From Sinimarinibacterium flocculans (GTDB lineage Bacteria > Pseudomonadota > Gammaproteobacteria > Nevskiales > Nevskiaceae), in assembly GCF_003201205.1 (NCBI RefSeq), contig NZ_QICN01000010.1, forward strand, positions 124,001 to 188,000: a stretch of 64,000 nt of DNA, in the 5' to 3' direction. Both the position numbers and the translations under genes were made by a program. The notes beneath the pieces are model-generated. The model searched no databases, had not been told where the DNA came from, and saw only the letters and a list, made by a program, of their open reading frames with translations. Positions 54,616 through 61,887 of this stretch are shown here, one piece after another (the first letter of the stretch is position 1; each line of letters opens with the position of its first letter).

Positions 54616-55820
54616 GCTGCCTCCGTTTCGGTGGCGTCGATGCGCCATGGGGGGAATGGGTCGGGCAAGGCTTTCCATGCGGGGTGGCCCAGTGCGATCT
54701 CGGCATCGGTGAGCAGGCAGGCGTCCAGCCGCGCGCGCAGCGCTGCCTCGTCCGCGCCGATGCCGATGAAGACCAGCTCCTGCCGGCGATCGCCGTAGGT
54801 GTCGTCCCAGACCGGTCGCAGACGCTCCATCACTGCCGGCGGGGCGCGATCGGCGCGCGGGCTGGCCCACCACAAGCCCACGGCGCCCAGGGAAAGCGTG
54901 CCTCCCGCCTGCGAGAGCTGGGCGACGAAGTCCGGACGACTGGCGAGCCAGAACCAGCCCTTGGCACGGATCACGCCCTCCCAGCTCGAATGGATGAAGT
55001 CGTGCAGGCGTTGAGGGTGAAAGGGCCGGCGTTCGCGATAGACGAAGTTGGTGATGCCGTACTGCTCGGTTTCCGGCGTGTGCTCGCCGCGCAACTCCCG
55101 GGCCCAGCCCGGATTGCGCTCGGCCTGCGCGGGATCGAAGCGAAAACCGTCGAGCAGCTCGGCGATCGGCACGCGGCCAAAGTCGGCGAGCACGACATGC
55201 GCTCCCGGGTTCAGGCCCTTGACGACGGCCAGCACGTCGCGTCGCTGCTCCGCATCGACCTCGGAGATCTTGTTGACGACGATGGTGTCGGCAAACTCGA
55301 TCTGGTCCACCAGAAGGTCGACCACGTTGCGCTCGTCTTCCTCGCCCAGCGACTCTCCGCGATCACGCAGGAAATCGGTGGAGCAGTAGTCGCGAAGCAA
55401 GTTCCTGGCGTCGACGACGGTGATCATCGAGTTGATGCGCGTAAGGTCCGACAGCGAAAAGCCGGCCTCGTCGCGCACGGCGAACGTCGCGGCCACGGGC
55501 ATCGGTTCGGAGATGCCCGTCGACTCGATCAGCAGATGATCGAAGCGGCCTTCGCGCGCCAGGCGCGTGACCTCCTTGAGCAGGTCGTCGCGCAGCGTGC
55601 AGCAGATGCAGCCGTTGCTGAACTCGACCAGTTTCTCCTCGGTGCGCGACAGCGCGGCCTGACCATCGACGATCGCCGCATCGACATTGACCTCGCTCAT
55701 GTCGTTGACGATCACGGCGACACGGCGCCCCTCGCGATTCGAAAGGACGTGATTCAGCAACGTCGTCTTGCCGGCACCGAGAAAGCCGGACAGAACCGTC
55801 ACCGGGAGCGTGGATGTCAT
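54612..55820 (-). CDS. zigA: Zinc metallochaperone GTPase ZigA
   Basis: This 402-residue COG0523 GTPase has Walker [10 protein letters not shown] (12-20), the metal motif CICC (71-74), [15 protein letters not shown] and NKISE (guanine recognition). A C-terminal CobW domain with FHPQRLHDF completes it. The strong similarity in layout to Zur-regulated ZigA proteins, and its place as first gene behind a Zur-like box, support the name. It is expected to hydrolyse GTP and donate Zn(II) during zinc starvation. Confidence 0.9.
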   Translation of the reverse strand: MTSTLPVTVLSGFLGAGKTTLLNHVLSNREGRRVAVIVNDMSEVNVDAAIVDGQAALSRTEEKLVEFSNGCICCTLRDDLLKEVTRLAREGRFDHLLIESTGISEPMPVAATFAVRDEAGFSLSDLTRINSMITVVDARNLLRDYCSTDFLRDRGESLGEEDERNVVDLLVDQIEFADTIVVNKISEVDAEQRRDVLAVVKGLNPGAHVVLADFGRVPIAELLDGFRFDPAQAERNPGWARELRGEHTPETEQYGITNFVYRERRPFHPQRLHDFIHSSWEGVIRAKGWFWLASRPDFVAQLSQAGGTLSLGAVGLWWASPRADRAPPAVMERLRPVWDDTYGDRRQELVFIGIGADEAALRARLDACLLTDAEIALGHPAWKALPDPFPPWRIDATETEAA

Positions 55821-55924
55821 TGGGTGATCTCCGCGACGCAGGGGGTGAGTCAGGGGGCAAGGTGTTTCTACGCGAGCGCGCCGGGCACATCGAGATCGAT
55901 CTTCGATCGGATGCGTCTCGCGCC

Positions 55925-55955
55925 GTTAACAATAACGTTATAACGTAACACTATA
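55925..55955 (-). promoter_or_regulatory. Zur box and -10 element upstream of zigA
   Basis: CGTTATAACGTAACA (55936-55950) matches TGTTATAATATAACA at 12 of 15 positions and contains the perfect palindrome ACGTTATAACGT (55935-55946). A second GTTA-N4-TAAC dyad (55925-55936) abuts it. On the minus strand a TATAGT -10 hexamer (55955-55950) touches the box, so Zur binding would block RNA polymerase. No clear -35 is seen. Confidence 0.75.
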
Positions 55956-56057
55956 CAAGCCGGAGTCCCTGGCTGCTGTCCTCGTCGTGTGGTGCGGGTG
56001 ATGCCCATGCCCCGCGTGCTCGCCGTGCCGCGTCCCGGGTCGCGATGCGTCGAGCTT

Positions 56058-56090
56058 CGGGCTCCTGCCTGCGAGGCCGGCAGGAGCCCG
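56058..56090. terminator. Hairpin after the VOC gene
   Basis: CGGGCTCCTGCC (56058-56069) pairs perfectly with GGCAGGAGCCCG (56079-56090) around a 9-nt loop. It lies 12 nt past the VOC stop on the minus strand. No T-run follows. Confidence 0.55.
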
Positions 56091-56102
56091 GGCCATGCGC
56101 GA

Positions 56103-56468
56103 TCAGCCCATGAAGAAGAAGTTCAGCTTGTTGCCGTCGAGGTCGCGGAAGTAGCCGCCGTAGAAGGTCTCGCCGCGGGCGCCCGGGGCACCTTCGTCGC
56201 CTGCGCCGAGCGAGAGGGCCTTGGCGTGCATCGCATCGACCTGCGCCTTGCTGCCGACGGCGAGCGCCACCATGGTGCCGTTGCCGGCCGTCGCGGCCTG
56301 CTTGTCGAAGGGCGTGACCACCGACAGTGCCGCGCCCTGACCGTTGGACCAGGCGATGCCGTTGGCGAACTCCATCATGCGCTTGGCGCCCAGTTCGGCG
56401 AGCAGCGCGTCGTAGAACGCCGCGGCCCGCGGCATGTCGTTGGTCCCGATGGTCACGTAGCCGATCAT
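56103..56468 (-). CDS. VOC-family (glyoxalase/bleomycin-resistance fold) protein
   Basis: This 121-residue protein has the paired beta-alpha-beta-beta-beta modules of the VOC fold (MIGYVTIGTNDMPRAAAFYDALL, then ETFYGGYFRDLDGNKLNFFF). It is probably a metal-dependent lyase, isomerase or binding protein. The substrate is unknown. It lies upstream of the zinc-operon promoter and has its own terminator-like hairpin. Confidence 0.8.
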   Translation of the reverse strand: MIGYVTIGTNDMPRAAAFYDALLAELGAKRMMEFANGIAWSNGQGAALSVVTPFDKQAATAGNGTMVALAVGSKAQVDAMHAKALSLGAGDEGAPGARGETFYGGYFRDLDGNKLNFFFMG

Positions 56469-56507
56469 GAAACGTCTCCTCTCGATTGGGAGGCGTAGCC
56501 TAACGGT

Positions 56508-57362
56508 TCACTCGGTCGGCTTGGTGAACGTGAGCAGGTAGCGGTCGGACTCGCCGATGGCGAGATACCGGTCGCGATCCTGCTCGCCCAGCGCCAGGGA
56601 CGGTGGCAGCGTCCACACGCCGCGCGGGTGATCATGGGTGTCCTTGGGGTTGCGCAGCGCCTCGGAGCGTGCGGCGAACTTGAAGCCGGCCGCCTCGGCG
56701 AGACGGATCGTGCGCTCCTCCGAGATGTAACCGTTGCGATCCGCAGGATTCTCGGTCTTGGGGTCGGGCCAGCGGTGATCGACGATGCCGAGCGTGCCGC
56801 CGGGCTTGAGCGCGTCGTACATCGCCTTGAACGCGACGTTGCTCCACGACACCCCGGCCTCGTTCTCCGCGGCCCAGTTGTGCAGGTTGCGGAACGTCAG
56901 TACCAGGTCGGCGCTGGCGCGGGGCGCGATCTCCAGCGCATACGGCGGCGCGAAATGCGTGATCACCGTGCTCTTGTAGAGGTCCGGCGTCGCGGCGAGC
57001 TTGGTCAGGAAGCTGCCGAGCAGCCGCCGCTGGTAGGTCGGCACGTCGTTGAGTGCGAACTGGGCGGCATACAGGCGCCCTTGGTCCGCAAGAACCGGCC
57101 CGAGAATCTCGGTGTACCAGCCGGCGCCGGGCGACATCTCGACGACGGTCATGTCGCGGCGCAGGCCGACGAACTCCAGCACCTCGCGCGGCTTGCGATG
57201 CACGTCGCGGGCCTTGTTCTCCGCGCTGCGGTGATCGCCGGCGATGGCGGCATCCAGGGCTTTGCCGGTTGCGGCGTCCAGAGCCGCAGACGCGCCAGTG
57301 GCGTGCAGGGCAAGCAGCATTGGCGCCGCGGTCAGTGCCGCGCGCAGCGCGGAAGCGGTCAT
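56508..57362 (-). CDS. Exported class I methyltransferase-like protein
   Basis: This 284-residue protein has a signal peptide (AALTAAPMLLALHATGASA) and a Rossmann methyltransferase fold (motif I VVEMSPGAGWYTEIL, LVLTFRNLHNW, LKPGGTLGIVDHRW). A secreted SAM-dependent methyltransferase is odd because SAM is cytoplasmic. The fold may have another role, and conserved domain databases contain similar exported proteins. The second ATG was chosen because AGGAG lies 6 nt before it. It is followed by the VOC gene. Confidence 0.75.
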   Translation of the reverse strand: MTASALRAALTAAPMLLALHATGASAALDAATGKALDAAIAGDHRSAENKARDVHRKPREVLEFVGLRRDMTVVEMSPGAGWYTEILGPVLADQGRLYAAQFALNDVPTYQRRLLGSFLTKLAATPDLYKSTVITHFAPPYALEIAPRASADLVLTFRNLHNWAAENEAGVSWSNVAFKAMYDALKPGGTLGIVDHRWPDPKTENPADRNGYISEERTIRLAEAAGFKFAARSEALRNPKDTHDHPRGVWTLPPSLALGEQDRDRYLAIGESDRYLLTFTKPTE

Positions 57363-57475
57363 CGTCATCTCCTGTTGCGTCGATCCGGAAGGGCTCTACA
57401 GACCGGCATCGTAGCGCGCGGGTTCCGGAGACGGCGAAGCAGGGGGGCGAACGTGAGGCGCGAATGGATCGGCGT

Positions 57476-57508
57476 GATCCGGGGCGCGCCTGCGCACGCC
57501 CCCGGATC
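57476..57508. terminator. Hairpin after the 375-aa lipoprotein gene
   Basis: GATCCGGGGCG pairs with CGCCCC(C)GGATC (one bulged C) around a GC-rich loop. It starts 34 nt past the lipoprotein stop on the minus strand, has no T-run, and is a weak terminator candidate. Confidence 0.4.
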
Positions 57509-57542
57509 GGAGTCGTAGTCAGTGCTTGGGGACGGTGCGCGA

Positions 57543-58670
57543 TCAGCGGGTGGCGCTGGCGGTGATCAGCGCCATGTCGACGAAGCGTTCGGCACCGGTC
57601 ACGGCGGTTTCGCCGAACTGCGCCGGGTTGACGCGTACCTCGTAGCGCGTCGTGTCGTAGCTGGTCGAGCTGACGCCGCCCATCGCCGACAGTATCGCCA
57701 GGCCTTTGGTCAGCACCGCGGTGGCCTTGTCGCCGGTCGTCGTCGTGTTCTCCACGCTCTCGTAGAACGGCTCGCGCATCAGCACCGGCATCTTGCTGGA
57801 GAACATCGGCGTGTTGCCGTTCTTGACCATGCACTCGCGCTTGCCGAAGCGGTCCCAGCAGTCCAGATGCCGGGCGAGGCGGAACGACACGTCGCCGGAG
57901 ATGCTCAGTCCGACCTCGCCGCTGACCTCGGCCTTGTCGACCGCTGCCAGCTGCCAGGTCTTCGATGCGCCGCTGGACTGCAGTTGCGCGAAGTCGACGA
58001 GCAGGTTGATGCTGATGCCGTCGGCGCCGAAGCCGTCCATCACCGACGTGGCCATCTGGTCGGCGGAGGTGCCCTTGGCCGCCTTGAGCGCCTGCCCGAG
58101 ACCCGACACGGCGCCGATGTAACGCGCGTCGTAGAGCGTGGCCCCGCCGGCGGAATAGACCATGTAGCGCGCCTTGCTGTCGCCGTTCGGCGGCTTGAAG
58201 TCATACGGCGTGTCGCGTCCGGCCGCGCGCAGCGCCTGATACTGCGGGCTGGATTCGAGTTCGGCGCGCGGCACGAGCTGGAAGCCCTGCGCGACGAGCT
58301 GCTGTTCGGCCCTGGCGCAGATGGCGTCGGTCATGCGCTGGTAGTCGGCCTCGGTGAGGCCCACGAGGGTGTAGAACACCGACACCTTGGCCTCGGCCCG
58401 GGTCTTGCCGCTGTGGTCGAACAGCCCGCCGCCGGTGCCCGCATGCGCGGCGGCGCGATGCGCGAACATCACGTTGCAGGCGAGCACCGCACCGCGGCCG
58501 GCATCGCCCATCTTCTTCGCATCCTTGTTCGTCGCGATGAAGGTTGCCGCCTGCGCGCGGATGTCGGACTGCGGGTCGAAGCTGGGCGCGGGCGGTGTGC
58601 CCGCGCAGGCGCCGAGCAAGGCGGCACCGATGGCGATCACCGCAGGGCGGAAACTGACGACAGGCTTCAT
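57543..58670 (-). CDS. Hypothetical lipoprotein, 375 aa
   Basis: I do not recognise this family. A clear lipobox (LLGAC, Cys22) follows a short signal peptide, so it is predicted to be lipid-anchored in the periplasm. The mature part is mixed alpha/beta, with a segment FRLARHLDCWDRFGKRECMVKNG holding two Cys that could form a disulphide. It stands alone between the SDR gene upstream and the methyltransferase-like gene downstream, all on the minus strand. Confidence 0.65.
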   Translation of the reverse strand: MKPVVSFRPAVIAIGAALLGACAGTPPAPSFDPQSDIRAQAATFIATNKDAKKMGDAGRGAVLACNVMFAHRAAAHAGTGGGLFDHSGKTRAEAKVSVFYTLVGLTEADYQRMTDAICARAEQQLVAQGFQLVPRAELESSPQYQALRAAGRDTPYDFKPPNGDSKARYMVYSAGGATLYDARYIGAVSGLGQALKAAKGTSADQMATSVMDGFGADGISINLLVDFAQLQSSGASKTWQLAAVDKAEVSGEVGLSISGDVSFRLARHLDCWDRFGKRECMVKNGNTPMFSSKMPVLMREPFYESVENTTTTGDKATAVLTKGLAILSAMGGVSSTSYDTTRYEVRVNPAQFGETAVTGAERFVDMALITASATR

Positions 58671-58765
58671 GACGGTCCTTCTGGCTGGGGAAGGCCGCCA
58701 CTGTGGAGACGGGTACTGCGCGCCGGAACCCCGCAGATGGGTGGCAGCCCCCTATCCGGGGGGCG

Positions 58766-59635
58766 TCAGTGGCGATACCACTCCGGCCGGCCGGCGGTCC
58801 ACAGCTCGCCCCAGAGCTTGCCGCCGCCGTCGACGGTGACGACCTCGCCGGTCATGAAGCTGCCGCTCGAGGCCGAGACGTAGATGCAGGACTCGGCGAT
58901 CTCCATCGGCGTGCCTGGCCGCTTCATCGGGTTGGCGATGGGGAATTCCTTCTGCGCCTCCGGCGGGTAGACGCGCAGGCCCTCGGTGGCGATGAGCCCC
59001 GGCGCGATGCAGTTGACGCGGATGCCCAGCGGCGCCCACTCGACCGCCACCGTGCGTGTGGCGCCGATGATGCCCGCGCGTGCCGCGACGGTGTGGGCCA
59101 CGCCCGGCATGCCGCGCTCGATGACGACGACGATGTTGCAGATCGACCGCAGCATCGGCTCCGCTACGGGGCCGAGATCGCGCCAGTACTGGGCGGCGCG
59201 CTGCATCATCAGCCAGGTGCCGTTGAGGTTGTTGTTGATGACCGCGCTCCAGCCCTTGGGCGCGAAGTCGATCGCCGCCTGCGGGAACTGCCCGCCGGCG
59301 TTGTTGACCGTGCAGTCGATGCGACCGTAGTGCGCGTGCGCCTGCGCGAACAGCGCGTCCACCTGATCGGGCTCGCGCACGTTGGTCGGCACCACGAGCA
59401 CCTCGCCGCCCTTGTCGCGCACGAATTCGGCGACCGCTTCGAGCTTCTCGGGCGTGCGCCCGCAGATCACCAGCCTTGCACCGAGGCGCGCGAACAGCAG
59501 TGCGCAGGCGCGGCCGAGGCCGCTGCCGGCGCCGGAGACCAGTGCGACCTTGCCCGCGAACAGGTCCGGGCGGTAGACGGTGTCCGCCGCCCAGAGGGCC
59601 GCGGGATCGTTGAGGCGGTCGATGTCGAGGTTCAT
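58766..59635 (-). CDS. SDR of the Atu/DECR-like branch
   Basis: This 289-residue SDR has SGAGSGLGRACA (cofactor glycines), NNAGGQFPQ and GEVVTVDGGG. The catalytic YxxxK is missing: the aligned segment reads HTVAARAGI, with Arg in place of Lys and no Tyr, as in some dienoyl-CoA- and AtuB/AtuG-like SDRs. It lies 46 bp after an isovaleryl-CoA-dehydrogenase-like gene, separated by a small palindromic repeat. It is probably part of branched-chain or acyclic terpene acyl-CoA breakdown. Confidence 0.82.
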   Translation of the reverse strand: MNLDIDRLNDPAALWAADTVYRPDLFAGKVALVSGAGSGLGRACALLFARLGARLVICGRTPEKLEAVAEFVRDKGGEVLVVPTNVREPDQVDALFAQAHAHYGRIDCTVNNAGGQFPQAAIDFAPKGWSAVINNNLNGTWLMMQRAAQYWRDLGPVAEPMLRSICNIVVVIERGMPGVAHTVAARAGIIGATRTVAVEWAPLGIRVNCIAPGLIATEGLRVYPPEAQKEFPIANPMKRPGTPMEIAESCIYVSASSGSFMTGEVVTVDGGGKLWGELWTAGRPEWYRH

Positions 59636-59651
59636 GCGGCGATCCGGCTCC

Positions 59652-59673
59652 CCTCTCCCGCAAGCGGGAGAGG
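59652..59673. repeat. Palindromic repeat, CCTCTCCCGC family, copy 3 (minimal)
   Basis: CCTCTCCCGC pairs with GCGGGAGAGG around AA. It lies inside the SDR/acyl-CoA dehydrogenase operon. Confidence 0.8.
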
Positions 59674-59681
59674 CGATATGA

Positions 59682-60875
59682 CTACGCGCTCAGCATTTCC
59701 TTGCTGATGATCATCTTGCGCACCTCGGACGTGCCGGCGCCGATCTCCAGCAGCTTGATGCTGCGATACAGGCGGTTGATCTCGCTCTCCCAGATGTAGC
59801 CGCTGCCGCCATGCACCTGCACGGCATCGTTGAGCACCTTGTTCATCGTCTCGGCCACGTAGAGCACGCCGGCGGCGGTGAGCTTGTGGATCTCGCCGCG
59901 GCCGCCGTCCTCCTCGCCGATGACGTTGGCCGCACGCAGCGTCTGGTAGGTGAACAGGCGCATCGACTCGACCCAGGTGTACATGTCGGCGAGCTTGGCC
60001 TGGATCATCTGGAAATCGGCGATCGGCCGGCCGAACTGCTTGCGCTGGCGGGCGTAGTCGAGCGACAGCGCCAGCGCGCGCTCGGCGATGCCCAGACAGA
60101 TCGGCGAGATCATCGCGCGCTCGAGGTCGAGGCCGGACATCACCACCTTGACGCCGCGATTCTCCTCGCCGACGAGATTCTCCGCCGGCACCTTGCAGTC
60201 CTCGAACACCAGCTCGGCGGTCTGCGAGCCGCGGAAGCCCATCTTGATCAGCTTCTGCGCGACCTTGAAGCCGGGGAAGTCCTTCTCGACGATGAAGGCG
60301 CTGATGCCCTGCGCGCCCTTGTCCTTGTCGGTCTTGGCGTAGACCAGCAGCACGTCGGCGACCGGGCCGTTGGTGATGTAGATCTTGCTGCCGTTGAGGA
60401 CGTAGTAGCCGCCTTCGCGGCGCGCGGTCGTGCGCATGGAGCCGAGCGCGTCGGAGCCGGCGCCGGGCTCGGTGAGACCCAGCGCGCCGATGCTCGTGCC
60501 CTTGCACAGGCCCGGCACGTACCTCTGCTTCTGCGCGTCGTTGGCGTTGCGCAGGATGTTGTGCAGGCACAGGTTCTCGTGTGCGACCCAGGCCAGCGCC
60601 AGCGCATGGTTCCAGCGGCCGAGCGCCTGCAGGATCAGGCCGGAGGTGAATACGTCCATGCCCGAGCCGCCCAGTTCCTCGGGCGCGGTGACGCCGAAGT
60701 ACCCGGTGGCGCCGATCTTCGGGAAGATCTCCTCCGGCCACCATTCCTCGTCGTCCATGCGCTGTGCGAGCGGGTAGGCCTCGGCCTGTGCGAAGCGGTC
60801 GGCCTGCGTGAGGATCTCCATCTCGTCGGCGGACAGGCCGGTGAAGGCCTGCATGACGCTGGGGCGGTCGGACAT
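59682..60875 (-). CDS. Acyl-CoA dehydrogenase, isovaleryl-CoA/citronellyl-CoA (AtuD-like) type
   Basis: This 397-residue FAD enzyme has ALGLTEPGAGSDALGSMRT, YITNGPVAD and MGFRGSQTAEL. The catalytic Glu is predicted in LDLERAM (the isovaleryl-CoA dehydrogenase position), followed by IKLLEIGAGTSEVRK. This places it with dehydrogenases of branched substrates such as isovaleryl- or citronellyl-CoA. It diverges from the enoyl-CoA hydratase gene across a 212-bp region with twin operators. Confidence 0.87.
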   Translation of the reverse strand: MSDRPSVMQAFTGLSADEMEILTQADRFAQAEAYPLAQRMDDEEWWPEEIFPKIGATGYFGVTAPEELGGSGMDVFTSGLILQALGRWNHALALAWVAHENLCLHNILRNANDAQKQRYVPGLCKGTSIGALGLTEPGAGSDALGSMRTTARREGGYYVLNGSKIYITNGPVADVLLVYAKTDKDKGAQGISAFIVEKDFPGFKVAQKLIKMGFRGSQTAELVFEDCKVPAENLVGEENRGVKVVMSGLDLERAMISPICLGIAERALALSLDYARQRKQFGRPIADFQMIQAKLADMYTWVESMRLFTYQTLRAANVIGEEDGGRGEIHKLTAAGVLYVAETMNKVLNDAVQVHGGSGYIWESEINRLYRSIKLLEIGAGTSEVRKMIISKEMLSA

Positions 60876-60886
60876 GCGGATTCTCT

Positions 60887-60902
60887 GGTGAGTAAGACTT
60901 AC
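60887..60902. promoter_or_regulatory. Candidate TetR operator, site 1
   Basis: GGTGAGTAAGACTTAC contains the perfect 11-bp dyad GTAAG-A-CTTAC. It lies 12 bp before the acyl-CoA dehydrogenase start, and a near-identical site is at 61012-61027. Confidence 0.65.
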
Positions 60903-61011
60903 GTCGAGTCTATTGCGCGCGGCGCCGTGCGTCCATAGTCCATCTGCGCGATGTGACGTCGCCGTGTGCGCATCCTTGCGCGCCCGCCTCTGGACAAGTC
61001 TCCGCCGCATA

Positions 61012-61027
61012 GGTGAGTATGACTTAC
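61012..61027. promoter_or_regulatory. Candidate TetR operator, site 2
   Basis: GGTGAGTATGACTTAC differs from site 1 at one base. It lies 60 bp before the enoyl-CoA hydratase start. The pair flanks the divergent promoters and is probably bound by the TetR protein encoded from 63827. Confidence 0.65.
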
Positions 61028-61087
61028 CAATGGCGCCGGCCCCGATGCCGGACCGCTTTCGCCACACCCGTCCAGACAGGAGTTTCC

Positions 61088-61885
61088 ATGTCCGAGTCCG
61101 CCCAGCCCGAGCCGGTCCTCGTCGAGCGCCGAGGCGCCGTGCAGTGGATCACGATCAATCGCGAAGCACGCCGCAATGCGCTCAACGAGGAAGTCGTGCG
61201 CACGATCGACCGGGCGATCGCTGCCGCCGTCGAGGGGGGTGAGGTCCGCGCCATCGTCATCACCGGTGCCGGTGACAAGGCCTTCTGTGCCGGGGCCGAT
61301 CTGGCCAAGGGAACGAAGGGCTTTGCCTTCGCGGTCGACTTCGCGCGGCCGAAGCACTACATCGTCGATCTGTTCAAGCGCCTGCAGGAATGCACGCTGC
61401 CGGTGATCGCCCGCGTCAACGGCCACGTCATGGCCGGCGGCTTCGGGCTGCTGTGTGCCTGCGACATGGCGATCGCTGCCGACGACATCCGCATCGGCAC
61501 CACCGAATCGAAGATCGGCCTCACGCCGATGATGATCCTGCCGTACATGCTGCGCGTGTTGCCGCCGCGCAAGCTGCAGGAGATGTGCATCACCGGCGAA
61601 CAGTTCAGCGCCGCCGAAGCGCTGGAGTGGGGCGTACTCAACTACGTCGTGCCGCGCGCCGAACTCGACGCCAAGCTCGACTGGCTGCTGTCGCGCGTCA
61701 CCGACAAGTCGCCCACAGCGATCCGCCTCGGCAAGCAGGCCTTCGCCGCGATGCGCGACATGGGCCTGCGCGAAGCGCTGGAGTACGCGCAGGCGATGGT
61801 GCCGGTGATGTCCTCGACCGAGGACGCGAAGGAAGGCCTGTCCGCGTTCCAGGAAAAGCGCGCGCCCAACTTCACCGGGAACTGA
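61088..61885 (+). CDS. Enoyl-CoA hydratase/isomerase (AtuE/crotonase family)
   Basis: This 265-residue crotonase-fold protein has VQWITINREARRNALN, VITGAGDKAFCAGADL (oxyanion-hole region) and VNGHVMAGGFGLLCACDMAIA. A strong AGGAG lies before the chosen ATG. It probably hydrates the alpha,beta-double bond of a branched enoyl-CoA (isohexenyl-glutaconyl- or methylglutaconyl-CoA). It starts the plus-strand arm of the cluster with atuA 2 bp downstream. Confidence 0.86.
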   Translation: MSESAQPEPVLVERRGAVQWITINREARRNALNEEVVRTIDRAIAAAVEGGEVRAIVITGAGDKAFCAGADLAKGTKGFAFAVDFARPKHYIVDLFKRLQECTLPVIARVNGHVMAGGFGLLCACDMAIAADDIRIGTTESKIGLTPMMILPYMLRVLPPRKLQEMCITGEQFSAAEALEWGVLNYVVPRAELDAKLDWLLSRVTDKSPTAIRLGKQAFAAMRDMGLREALEYAQAMVPVMSSTEDAKEGLSAFQEKRAPNFTGN

Positions 61886-61887
61886 GC

